A DNA stretch of 64,000 bases from Streptomyces lomondensis (GTDB lineage: Bacteria > Actinomycetota > Actinomycetes > Streptomycetales > Streptomycetaceae). Below, in pieces: positions 55,642 through 63,846 of the stretch (positions are counted from its first letter, which is position 1; each line of letters begins with the position of its first letter). The stretch is from contig NZ_BMWC01000016.1 in assembly GCF_014651035.1 (NCBI RefSeq), positions 79,948-143,947 of the forward strand. Reading direction: 5' to 3'. The notes below the pieces were generated by a model. That model did no database searches. It was not told where the DNA came from and saw only the letters and a program-made list of their open reading frames with translations. Position numbers and translations under genes: made by a program.

Positions 55642-56106
55642 TCACCTCCTGCCCCGGCGGCGCAGCAGAAGCCAAGCGGCCACCGCCACGCTGCCGGCCA
55701 CGATCAGCGCCGTGCGGTTGTCGCGGGCCACCTCGACGCCCTGCTGGGCTTTGGCACGGACCGGTTCGGGTGCCTTGTCCTGCCACACCTGACCGGCCTG
55801 TCCGGCCTTGGTCCTCACCTGCTCGGCGGCTGCGGTGGCCTTGTCCTTGACCGGGTCGGGCAGCTTGTCCTGCACCAGGTGCGCAGCCTCGGCAGCCTTC
55901 TCCTTGACCTGCCCGGTCAGCTCCGCGGCCTTGGCGCCCGCTTGGTCCTTCAGCGCGGTCGCCTTCTCCTGTGCGCGGGCCTTGACGTCCGTCTTGGCGG
56001 CCAGGTCCTCGACCGTCTCCCCGAGCTCCTGGCGGGTCTGCTCGACCTGTTCGCGCAACTGCTCGGGGCTGGAGGCGGTGGGCTCGTCGTGGGGCGGCTG
56101 GGTCAT
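55642..56106 (-). CDS. DUF3618 membrane protein
   Basis: A 154-residue protein with an N-terminal DUF3618 motif (SPEQLREQVEQTRQELGETV, EDLAAKTDVKARAQEKA), a long Ala/Lys-rich amphipathic helix and a single C-terminal membrane helix (ALIVAGSVAVAAWLLL) with a basic end. The ATG overlaps the stop of the holin-like gene (ATGA). Envelope-associated; role unknown. Confidence 0.85.
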   Translation of the reverse strand: MTQPPHDEPTASSPEQLREQVEQTRQELGETVEDLAAKTDVKARAQEKATALKDQAGAKAAELTGQVKEKAAEAAHLVQDKLPDPVKDKATAAAEQVRTKAGQAGQVWQDKAPEPVRAKAQQGVEVARDNRTALIVAGSVAVAAWLLLRRRGRR

Positions 56107-56522
56107 CGCTGTGCACTCTCCTTGATCTCGGCCACATCGGCCTTGACGCTGTCGATGGTCTGCTTTGGTGCCGGCGGTGCGGCCTGGCTGACCTCCTTCT
56201 TGCCCGTCAGGGCCAGCACGGCGGTGATCACGCCGAGGACAGCGGTGACGATCAGGGCCGCGGCCCACACCGGGAGGGGAACAGCCAGCGCCGCTATGGC
56301 GGTGGCGACCAGAGCCTGCAGCGTCAGGAAACCGACCAGACCGGCCCCGCCGAAGAGGCCGCCGCCCTTGCCGTACCGCTTGCCCTTCTCCTTCATTTCC
56401 GCCTGCGCCAGCCGCATCTCCCCGCGTACCAGCTCCGTCAGCTGCTGGGAGGCCCGCTGGACCAGATCACCCACCGGCTCCTGCGAGCCGCTCGGACCGC
56501 GGTGGGAATCCTGAGTACTCAT
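56103..56522 (-). CDS. Phage-holin-like (DUF1469) membrane protein
   Basis: A 139-residue protein: VGDLVQRASQQLTELVRGEM and RLAQAEMKEKGKRYGKGGG are the family's N-terminal block, followed by two membrane helices (VGFLTLQALVATAIAALAV and AAALIVTAVLGVITAVLAL). First gene of the coupled trio holin-like/DUF3618/DUF4235, common in actinomycetes. Despite the name, no lytic role is implied. Confidence 0.87.
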   Translation of the reverse strand: MSTQDSHRGPSGSQEPVGDLVQRASQQLTELVRGEMRLAQAEMKEKGKRYGKGGGLFGGAGLVGFLTLQALVATAIAALAVPLPVWAAALIVTAVLGVITAVLALTGKKEVSQAAPPAPKQTIDSVKADVAEIKESAQR

Positions 56523-56679
56523 AACGGATTGCCGCCTTTCTCAGCTGCCGGCAGTGGTCGTGTCTGGAGGGATGAGCAGGCGTGCGCCGGTGAACGACGC
56601 ACGCCCCCTCGCCGTGCTCCCGGGTACCCGGGAGCGGACATACCATCCAGCCACCTGCGGTTTCGGTGGCTTGTGGCTG

Positions 56680-57225
56680 TCACGGCAGCCGGCGCAGGGC
56701 CAGGCGTGGAGCACGATGTACCAGGGCGGCTGCGGCCAGGCCGACCGCGGCGCCGACGGCGACGTCGGAGGGGTAGTGGGCGCCTGTGTGCACGCGTTCG
56801 GCGGCCACCATGACAGCCGGCACCGCGCACACCGCTCCCGCCCACGGCCACACCGCTGCCACCGCGGCACTGAACGCCACTCCCGCGGCGGTGTGCCCGG
56901 AAGGGAAGGACGAGGAGTCGGGGCGGTCATGGACCTCCGTGTGCGAGATCCATTCCTTCGGCGGCCGACGCCGATTCCACACGCGCTTGAGGACACCGTT
57001 CGAGGCCAGTTCCGCCACGGCCATGCTCGCCAGGCCGGCGGCTGCGGCCCTGCGCCCCCGCCACCCGGCTGCGGACAGGGCCACAGCGCAGCCCCACCAC
57101 AGCTTGGTGTGCTCGGCAGTCTCCTCCACCGCCGGCAGGACCTTCCGTACGCGGCCCGACCGCCACGACGCCACCCACCGCGTCAAACGGTGATCACCCG
57201 CGCGAAGATCCGCCAGCACTCTCAT
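56680..57225 (-). CDS. PAP2-family phosphatase
   Basis: A 181-residue membrane phosphatase with the three PAP2 motifs in order: KRVWNRRRPP, SSSFPSGHTAAG and RVHTGAHYPSDVAVG. About four hydrophobic segments. It likely acts on isoprenyl or phosphatidic phosphates. ATG 57225 was chosen over the 38-residue longer frame, which has no conserved sequence. Confidence 0.88.
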   Translation of the reverse strand: MRVLADLRAGDHRLTRWVASWRSGRVRKVLPAVEETAEHTKLWWGCAVALSAAGWRGRRAAAAGLASMAVAELASNGVLKRVWNRRRPPKEWISHTEVHDRPDSSSFPSGHTAAGVAFSAAVAAVWPWAGAVCAVPAVMVAAERVHTGAHYPSDVAVGAAVGLAAAALVHRAPRLALRRLP

Positions 57226-57280
57226 GACCTGCGACTTCCCGGTCTGAGCAGCGCCTAACTCGACGACGCCGCCAGATACC

Positions 57281-57600
57281 TCATGCGAGGCGGCGCCGGT
57301 CTTCCTCGCTCCACGCACGGGTGTCGCGGGGCGGGACATAAGGCTCTTCCTCCTCGGGCAGACCGCCGGCGACGGCGCGCTGGCGGGCCATCTCCGCGTC
57401 GGACTCCAGGCCGAGCAGGATCGCGATGTTGCTGATCCACAGCCACACCAGGAAGACGATCACTCCGGCGAGGGTGCCGTAGGTCTTGTTGTAGGAGGCG
57501 AAGTTCGCCACGTAGAACGCGAACCCGGCTGAGGCGATCACCCAGATCACCAGGGCCAGGAAACTGCCCGGCGCGAAGCCGTGCACGAAGTAGCCACCCG
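57281..57600 (-). pseudogene. YihY/BrkB family membrane protein, C-terminal fragment
   Basis: Reads FAPGSFLALVIWVIASAGFA, FYVANFASYNKTYGTLAGVI and VFLVWLWISNIAILLGLE, the last part of YihY/BrkB proteins, with an intact C-terminus (AWSEEDRRRLA). The N-terminal 60-70 percent is missing: homology stops near 57600, where unrelated sequence begins. Confidence 0.8.
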
Positions 57601-57752
57601 TGGAACGTGCCTCCACGGCCGAGCCTGTAGAGCGGGTGAGCCTCACCGCCGAGGAGCTCGCCGCAGAGGTGATCGATACAGGGTCCGCAACGAGAAGATC
57701 GCAATCAGCTCGGGCAGGACTGAAGCCGCCCGCGCTGAGGCTTCGCAGCTGG

Positions 57753-58544
57753 TTACCCGTTGGTCGGCTGGGCTGTGTCGGCTCCGAATGCTTCCGCGGT
57801 GCTGCCTTCGGCCTGCTGCGAAGCGGAGGTGTCGACGAAGCTGTAGGGCGGCAGCGGGCCGTGGACCCGCAGCTCCAGGTGCGGGTGCTCCTGGCGGAGT
57901 CCGTCGACTGCGGTCAGGAACTGCTCCGCTGAACCGCGGTTCACGAGGAAGGAGAGGTTGGCCAGCCAGCCGGTGCTCTGCGGGCCGACGCTGACCGCCT
58001 CGGCCGTCGGCTCCAGCGCCTGCTGCAACAGCTCCGCGTCAGTCGCCTCACGCGCCTGAACAGCGGCAGTGACCATTTCCCCAAGCCGGACCTTCTCCTC
58101 GTGCGACCCGCCGCCGGCCTCCCGGTTCGCCTCCGCCAGCATCCGGACGTCGTCGTTGTCCGCCATCACCAGGTGCAGCACGGCCTCTTCGTTGTGGTTG
58201 GCCTTGACGTTGTACTCCGCCTTGCCGTCCAGTGCCGCCAGCCGCTCCAGGAGGTGCTCCGCCCGTTCGGCGAGCACCGTGGTCACCGTGTCGTCGTCAG
58301 GGGAGGCGCTGCCGAACCGCATTGGCAGTACCACGCCGTCCGCTCCGGCCGCATCCAGCACCCGATGGTGGGCGAGCAGGTCACGCCGCTTGGGCCGCAG
58401 TTCCTCGGGGGCCTCGCTGACGATCGCGGCCAGCTCGCCCTGGCGCAGCACGCGCACCGGCCGCGGTGGGTCTCCGATGCCGTCCATGTCCTGTGGGAGT
58501 GAGGAGTGTGAGGCGCGGATGATCCCGTAGACGTAGGTGCTCAT
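57753..58544 (-). CDS. Gas vesicle protein GvpF/GvpL
   Basis: A 263-residue GvpF/L family protein: MSTYVYGIIRA start, VLPMRFGSASPDDDTVTTVL, AALDGKAEYNVKANHNEEAV and the C-terminal LRVHGPLPPYSFVD block. It aids gas-vesicle assembly. The ATG overlaps the stop of the GvpA/J gene (ATGA). Only two gvp genes are present here, so a vesicle cannot be made from this locus alone. Confidence 0.9.
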   Translation of the reverse strand: MSTYVYGIIRASHSSLPQDMDGIGDPPRPVRVLRQGELAAIVSEAPEELRPKRRDLLAHHRVLDAAGADGVVLPMRFGSASPDDDTVTTVLAERAEHLLERLAALDGKAEYNVKANHNEEAVLHLVMADNDDVRMLAEANREAGGGSHEEKVRLGEMVTAAVQAREATDAELLQQALEPTAEAVSVGPQSTGWLANLSFLVNRGSAEQFLTAVDGLRQEHPHLELRVHGPLPPYSFVDTSASQQAEGSTAEAFGADTAQPTNG

Positions 58545-58948
58545 CGCTCTGCCTCCCTCCGGCGTGCGGCGGGCCGGGCCCCCTGACGTTCCTTGCCCTC
58601 GTCGCGGGACTGCTGGAAGGCGTCGGAGATCGTTTCCGCGGCGCCGGACAGGGCTCCCTTGGTCTTGCCGCGGGCGCCGGACTCCGTGAGCTGCCCCGTG
58701 AGCTCCGTAAGCCCGGCCGGCTTGCGCGGCCCCGCCTCCAGATCGAGGCGGTTGCACGCCTCGGCGAAGCGTAGGTAGGTGTCGACGCTGGCGACCACGA
58801 TCCGTATGTCGATCTTGAGTATCTCGATACCGACGAGGGAGACCCGTATGAACGCGTCGATCACCAGCCCTCGGTCGAGAATGAGTTCCAGGACGTCGTA
58901 GAGGCCGCTGGAACCTCCCCCACCGCTCTGCTGTGTCGCCACGGTCAT
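58541..58948 (-). CDS. Gas vesicle structural protein family, GvpJ/GvpA-like
   Basis: A 135-residue protein. The GvpA-type core is GLYDVLELILDRGLVIDAFI, RVSLVGIEILKIDIRIVVAS and VDTYLRFAEACNRLDL. The roughly 50-residue charged C-terminal extension points to GvpJ rather than the main shell protein. Start at ATG 58948; the open frame continues upstream without conservation. Confidence 0.87.
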   Translation of the reverse strand: MTVATQQSGGGGSSGLYDVLELILDRGLVIDAFIRVSLVGIEILKIDIRIVVASVDTYLRFAEACNRLDLEAGPRKPAGLTELTGQLTESGARGKTKGALSGAAETISDAFQQSRDEGKERQGARPAARRREAER

Positions 58949-59657
58949 CACGACCAGCCCCTTGCCGTCTGTTCTGCGTGGTCCCGTTGGCGCCGTCCCT
59001 CGCTGCGTCGCAGGCTTGCAGGTGCGAGTAGCCCCTACCACCTGCGATCAAACACATGCACGAGTCCTCGTCGTCGATGTCTACCGCTGCGGTTGGGTGC
59101 CCTTCGTGCGCACCGACCGCACCACAGGTCCGAGGCGAGGAAGTCGTAGCGGATGCCATGCCCGGTCAGCCTTCCGCCTGGGCCGGCCTGAAACGGACGC
59201 AGCGCCGCGCCCGGGTCCTGACCGGACGCGGTCACAAGCCTTGACCGGCAGGGGCGGCGCTGATCCACCGTTCCGCCAGTGGCTGGAGGCGCCATTCCAC
59301 GGGGTGCAGGCTGGGCCGATGGTGTGATGCCGTGGGTACTGCCGTTGTTATGAGCGGTGATCGCACGTTGTGCTGGATGGTCGTCTCGGCGGTGGCGATC
59401 GTCGCGGCCGACGACGCGAGCGGATAGGTGTTCAGGGCGGCGAAGTCGCCCGGTAGAGGTGAGTATGAGCGGTGGGGAGAGACCGGTCTGGGCTGTGATG
59501 GCGGGGTTGGCCCAAGCCCTCGATCCGACGGGTGAGGGGCCGGATGGAACGTGGGAAGCGGCATGAACGCGGTGATGCGACGCCGCCGCCAGATGCGAGG
59601 ACCCTGAGCGGATGCCAGTCTGGGCAGGGGACCGACAGCAAAGCCGGAGGTGCGGTC
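58949..59657. other. Intergenic stretch with doubtful short frames
   Basis: The longest frames (minus-strand 59035-59295 and 59232-59843, plus-strand 59056-59244) show no family. A 33-codon frame at 59465 (MSGGERPVWAVMAGLAQALD) has a weak ribosome-binding site. I see no RNA gene. Confidence 0.4.
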
Positions 59658-59828
59658 ATGGGCGCAGAAGGGATGAGGCAGCGGGCCAGGGACATGGCTG
59701 ACAAGCTGCGGCATATGGTGGGCCAGGGCGGCCACAGCGGCAAGGCACGCCACAAGGCTCAGGGGCGCAACAAACTCCTCGAGGAGCAGATGAAGAAGCT
59801 GCAGGAGCGGCGGCACCGGCATCGGTGA
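59658..59828 (+). CDS. Small basic CsbD-like or stress-associated peptide
   Basis: A 56-residue, strongly basic helical protein (RQRARDMADKLRHMVGQGGH, QGRNKLLEEQMKKLQERRHR). GGAGG lies 7 nt before the ATG. The composition recalls CsbD-type or nucleic-acid-binding stress peptides, but identity is uncertain. Confidence 0.5.
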   Translation: MGAEGMRQRARDMADKLRHMVGQGGHSGKARHKAQGRNKLLEEQMKKLQERRHRHR

Positions 59829-59930
59829 TGGGCTGGCACGCACGGCTCTTTCCGTGCCGTCGGCACCACGGCCCGGCCGCCAAGCGCCAGTGCCGTACCG
59901 TTCCGCCGCAGTACTGCTGGCTGGTACCGC

Positions 59931-60218
59931 TCAACTACCGGCAGGGGCGACGACGGCGGACCGAAGGTGGGAGCAGTTCCCTCCCACGTCCGCCTTGGGG
60001 ATACGCATCCGGCGTAGCAGATCGCGGGTGAGGCGATTGTCCAGCGTGGTGCGCCAGATGACATCCGGATACTGGGAGCGCAGATGCGACAGCGCCCTGG
60101 TGCCCAGCCCGCAGCCGCGGAACGGTTCGTCGAGGACGACATCGGTGACCACGCCCTCGGCGCACTCGTCGCACGTTCGGTAGGTCACCCGCCCGACCAC
60201 CTTGCGGATGTGTACCAA
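59931..60218 (-). CDS. GNAT-type acetyltransferase domain protein
   Basis: A short acetyltransferase. The strand VVTDVVLDEPFRG leads into the acetyl-CoA loop CGLGTRALSHL, followed by VIWRTTLDNRLTRDLLRRMR. The CDEC pair near the N-terminus is typical of a Streptomyces GNAT subgroup. The TTG at 60218 is the annotated start, but conserved-looking sequence (LLAYRGVELLPSPSPED) continues upstream to about 60280 without a start codon; the 5' end may be damaged. Confidence 0.65.
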   Translation of the reverse strand: MVHIRKVVGRVTYRTCDECAEGVVTDVVLDEPFRGCGLGTRALSHLRSQYPDVIWRTTLDNRLTRDLLRRMRIPKADVGGNCSHLRSAVVAPAGS

Positions 60219-60588
60219 GAGCAGGCACTCCTCACCCCCATCCTCCGGAGAGGGAGACGGCAGCAGCTCGACGCCGCGGTAGGCCAGAAGCCTGCGACGC
60301 CACCGGCCCCCTCGTCGTACAGAGCGCCGATGCCTTCCCTCGACCCGCCGCTGTGAGGCGTCACGACGCCAGGAAACGCGTCACTTCGCGCGCACGGCAC
60401 TCCCCGGGGCGCACCGCGCCAGGCGGCCTGCTCCTCCACCCGAGCTTCGAGCTTGAACGCTGCCTTCCGGTGTCGTTGCCCCACACGGCCGGGCCACCCG
60501 CCTACGGCGCCACGTCCCTGCACCTTGCCCGCCGACCGCCGCCAAGGGAGCGCGCTTCCGGACCGCCCCGGGGCGCCGTAAGGGCTTT
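60219..60588. other. Intergenic stretch, nothing convincing
   Basis: The possible 5' extension of the GNAT gene occupies the first 60 nt. The remaining frames on either strand have no recognisable product and no terminator is clear. Confidence 0.4.
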
Positions 60589-60951
60589 TCAGCCGGCCAG
60601 GGCCTCTTCGGCGGTGGAGTGGCAGGGGATGAGGGCGTCAATGCCGACGAGTTCCAGGACACGCTGGACGGATTCCTGCAGGCCCGCCAGGCGCAGCCAG
60701 CCGCCGGCGTCCTCGGCGGCCCGGTGAGCGACGATGAGCACGTTGATGCCGCTGGAGTCCATGAACGTCACACCGCAAAAGTCGGCCACGGTCCGCGGCG
60801 CTGGTGCTGCCTCCGGTGGAAGCAGAGCCTCCTTCAGGCTGTCACGGTTGTCGTGGTCGATCTCGCCTCGCAGGACGATAACCCGGATGCCGTCGACAGC
60901 CTGGTGGTCGATCGACAGACCGGGCCGTGCTGCTTCGTGGGTGTCTGTCAC
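60589..60951 (-). CDS. STAS-domain anti-sigma factor antagonist
   Basis: A 120-residue SpoIIAA/RsbV-like protein. VIVLRGEIDHDNRDSLKEAL and the phosphorylation block VTFMDSSGINVLIVAHR carry the conserved Ser. It is released from or bound to an anti-sigma kinase according to its phosphorylation. GTG start at 60951. Divergent from an HATPase gene 222 nt away, its likely kinase partner. Confidence 0.9.
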   Translation of the reverse strand: MTDTHEAARPGLSIDHQAVDGIRVIVLRGEIDHDNRDSLKEALLPPEAAPAPRTVADFCGVTFMDSSGINVLIVAHRAAEDAGGWLRLAGLQESVQRVLELVGIDALIPCHSTAEEALAG

Positions 60952-61173
60952 AACTTCCTCGACTGCGCTCGCTTACTGGGGATTTTTGATCCTGGCACAA
61001 CGCTTCGCGGCCATCCTGCCCCAGTCCTACGGCGAGATACACCCCATACAGTCCTTCCTCCAAGACGGAGCGCGCATATGCGGCATAGTGCGGGGTACGC
61101 GCACGCAGCCGCGTGAAAACAGGGGACTGAAGGTGGAGCCGTGGAACCAGCCCCCGGCAGTGAGGGAAACGTC

Positions 61174-61620
61174 ATGCCGGGCGCCGATGCGATAGAGACC
61201 GCCGTCGCCCTGGACGGCGACGGCTCCTGCATCGCCGAAGCCCGCCACCTCGCGACCGGCTTCCTCACCCGCGTCCGGACCGAGTACGGCCTGCCGGTGT
61301 CCGCGCGCGCCATGGACCTGACCCAGCTGGTCGTCAGCGAGCTGGTCACCAATGCCCGCAAGTACGCCCCCGGCCCCGTCCTGATGCAACTCCGCCTCGC
61401 CGGGGACCTGGTGGAAGTCGTCGTCTGGGACAGCGACCCCGTCCTGCCGGTGGCCCGAGCCGCCGACCCCGGCCGGGTCGGCCAGCACGGTCTGGAGATC
61501 GTCATGGCCATCTCCCAGGGCTTCGAAGCCCAGCGCGAGCCGGTCGGCAAACGCATCACCGCCCGCATTGCCCTGCCCGACGACCCTGGCGGAGCCATCA
61601 CCGGACGCCGCCCCCAGTAG
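61174..61620 (+). CDS. RsbW-like ATP-binding (HATPase_c) protein
   Basis: A 148-residue GHKL ATPase of the anti-sigma/serine kinase type. The N-box is LTQLVVSELVTNARKYAPG, the G1 box VVVWDSDPVLP, and the G2 region GRVGQHGLEIVMAIS. ATG 61174 has GAGGG at 7 nt; GTG 61141 is an alternative. It forms a divergent partner-switching pair with the STAS gene; the controlled sigma factor is not in the neighbourhood. Confidence 0.87.
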   Translation: MPGADAIETAVALDGDGSCIAEARHLATGFLTRVRTEYGLPVSARAMDLTQLVVSELVTNARKYAPGPVLMQLRLAGDLVEVVVWDSDPVLPVARAADPGRVGQHGLEIVMAISQGFEAQREPVGKRITARIALPDDPGGAITGRRPQ

Positions 61621-61992
61621 AGCAATCCGCAAACCGCATGCCGGTGCCGCAACAGCACGCCTTCACGTCATCGCAACGCCGCAGGACGGATTTGACCTGG
61701 TTCGCCGTGCGCAGGGTGGCGGGGAGGCGCCCGTCCAGGCGGGTCTGATTCCAGTTCATCTTGGTCAGAGCGAGAACTTCGGCTGCCAGTTCGCGTGGGT
61801 TCCGGGCGGGAATGACGGGTCTGATGCCGATCGGGCGCGGGATGTACATGCCGGGTAGGTCCGGTAGAACTCGATGCTCCCCGTCGCGTACAGCGCGAGT
61901 TCGCGTTCGCCGAGGACGGCGAGGGTGCCGCGCAGGGGCGGCGCGTCGCCGGGGCGGAAGGTGGCGGCCAAAGGGCGCCCAGCGAGTCGCAC
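61598..61992 (-). pseudogene. C-terminal fragment of a PIWI/Argonaute-like protein
   Basis: The minus strand reads PLRGTLAVLGERELALYATG, SIEFYRTYP and, one frame on, GMYIPRPIGIRPVI, then LAAEVLALTKMNWNQTRLDG and RLPATLRTANQVKSVL. The LALTKMNWN...LP block is the characteristic end of the PIWI domain of prokaryotic Argonautes. One G seems missing near 61853. Everything upstream is absent: the aldehyde dehydrogenase gene ends at 62009. The final 20 residues are Cys-rich and atypical. Confidence 0.62.
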
Positions 61993-62008
61993 TCGTTACT
62001 GACGGCCG

Positions 62009-63436
62009 TCACCGCACATCGCCCAGGTGATTGACGCAGACGACCTTGGGCTGGGTCATCTCCTCGAAGGCAAAGCGCACGCCTTCGCGGCCCATGCTGC
62101 CGTACTTGAACCCGCCGAACGGCATGGCGTCAAACCGGTAATCGGACGAGTCGTTGATCATTACGCCTCCGGCCTCCAGCAGCCGGGCCGCGGACAGCGC
62201 CCGGTCCAGACGCGAGGTGAAGATGCCCGCGTGGAGGCTGTAGTCGATGGCGTTGGCCTGCTCGATGGCGTCTTCGAAGGACTCGAACGGCTGCAACACG
62301 ACGACCGGGGCGAACGCCTCCTCCTGCCAGATCGTGCAGGTAGCCGGCACGTCTTCCAGGACTGTCGGCGCATACAGGGAACCATTGAGCTCGTTGCCGC
62401 ACAGGAGCACCGCCCCCTGGGCCACCGCGGCGTCGACCTTCATCCGGGTGGCGCGCCCGGCCTCCTCGGTGATCATGGGGCCGACGTCGGTGTGCTCATC
62501 GAACGGGTCCCCAACGCGCAGCAGCTTGGTACGGGCGACGAAGGCATCACGGAAGGGCTTGTACACCTCGCGGGCGATCAGGATCCGCTGCGTGCCGATG
62601 CAGTTCTGGCCCGCGGCCCAGAACGCACCGGAGACACACGACTCCACCGCCGCATCCAAGTCCGCGTCGTCCATGACGATGACCGGTGCGTTGCCGCCGA
62701 GATCCATGGCCAGCTTCTTCAGGCCGGCCGCGCGGGAGATGGCCTCACCGGTGGCGAATCCGCCGGTGAACGACACCATGCGCACGTCGGGGGCGCTGAC
62801 GATCGCGGCGCCTATGTCGGCACCGCCATTGAGGACTGTGACGATCTCTTCGGGCAGACCGGCCTCGATGAGTGTGTCGACCAGGCGGAGCGCGGACAGC
62901 GGCGTGTGTGCGGATGGTTTGAGGATCACCGAATTGCCGCCGGCGATGGCCGGGCCGAGCTTGTGGGCGACCAGGTTGAGGGGGTCGTTGAACGGGGTGA
63001 TGGCGGCGATGATGCCGAGCGGTTCGCGGGTGAACCAGCCCTGCCGCTTCTCGGAGCCCTCGTAGGCGTCGAACGGGACGACCTCGCCGGCGTTGCGCCG
63101 CGCCTCGGCCGCAGACAGCGCGAGGGTGTTGACTGCGCGGGCGACCTCCTTGCGGGCCTGGGTGATGGTCTTACCGGCCTCGTTGACGATCAGTAGGGCG
63201 AAGGATTCGCCTCGCCGCTCGACCAGCCGGGCGGTGCGCTCCAGGACAGAGGCCCGGGTGGCGCGGGACAGGGCGGCCGCGGTGCTGCGGCCGCGCCTGG
63301 CCCGCTGCACGATGGTGCCGATGGCGGTGGCGTCGACGGTGCAGACCGAGGCGATGACCTCGCCGGTGTAGGGGTTGTGCACGGGCGCCATGCCGGTGCC
63401 GCAATCGATGCCCGGGGGCAAGACGGTCTCAGTCAC
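62009..63436 (-). CDS. Aldehyde dehydrogenase family protein
   Basis: A 475-residue NAD(P)-dependent dehydrogenase of the lactaldehyde/phosphonoaldehyde type. NAD fold block GIIAAITPFNDPLNLVAHKL, GNSVILKPSAHTPLSALRL and nucleophile GQNCIGTQRI are intact, as is the end MPFGGFKYGSMGREGVRF. The usual ELGG motif reads DLGG (AMDLGGNAPV), a conservative change at the general base. GTG start. It overlaps the remnant upstream by 8 nt; the substrate cannot be told. Confidence 0.87.
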   Translation of the reverse strand: MTETVLPPGIDCGTGMAPVHNPYTGEVIASVCTVDATAIGTIVQRARRGRSTAAALSRATRASVLERTARLVERRGESFALLIVNEAGKTITQARKEVARAVNTLALSAAEARRNAGEVVPFDAYEGSEKRQGWFTREPLGIIAAITPFNDPLNLVAHKLGPAIAGGNSVILKPSAHTPLSALRLVDTLIEAGLPEEIVTVLNGGADIGAAIVSAPDVRMVSFTGGFATGEAISRAAGLKKLAMDLGGNAPVIVMDDADLDAAVESCVSGAFWAAGQNCIGTQRILIAREVYKPFRDAFVARTKLLRVGDPFDEHTDVGPMITEEAGRATRMKVDAAVAQGAVLLCGNELNGSLYAPTVLEDVPATCTIWQEEAFAPVVVLQPFESFEDAIEQANAIDYSLHAGIFTSRLDRALSAARLLEAGGVMINDSSDYRFDAMPFGGFKYGSMGREGVRFAFEEMTQPKVVCVNHLGDVR

Positions 63437-63846
63437 GGTGGGTCTCCTGAAGAACGCGATCCAGGGGGCGGGTGTCGTCTTCCGCGTGCCGGCGCTGGAA
63501 GACGGCGATGATGTCCGACAGCAGGGCGAAGGTGGTCTCCGTCCGGCCGGCGCCGGGACCGGACACCGTGGCGGTGCCTAGGCGGTCGGTGTCACGGGTG
63601 GGGATCTGGTCGTACTCCCAGCCTTGGCCGGTGACGGCTCGACGCCCAGGGCCATGATGGCGTGCTCGAAGGTCTGCCGGTCCGGCTTGTAGCCTCGGCT
63701 TGCTGGGCGGTGATGACGTGGTCAACTCAACCCGGGTATCGGCGACATGCCATGCGATCAGGTTGTCGTCGGTGTGGGAGATGACGGCGACCCCGTGGCG
63801 GCTCTTCAGCGCCCCGGAGGGCCTCTGCTAAGCGGTGGTGGTCATA
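63429..63846 (-). pseudogene. Chimeric remnant: HAD hydrolase fused to homoserine dehydrogenase C-terminus
   Basis: ATG 63846 opens a frame stopped after five codons (MTTTA). Beyond, in shifting frames, come HAD-like pieces: RHGVAVISHTDDNLIAWHVA, VITAQQAEA, YKPDRQTFEHAIMALGVEP and GQGWEYDQIPTRD. It then passes directly into GTATVSGPGAGRTETTFALL, SDIIAVFQRRH, resembling the end of homoserine dehydrogenase. At least two frameshifts and one junction; not functional. Confidence 0.6.

Noticed and set aside
57601..57752. Plus-strand frame beginning VERASTAEPVERVSLTAEEL as a gene
   Set aside because: Short, no recognised family, and it lies at the junction where the YihY gene is truncated; more likely junction debris.
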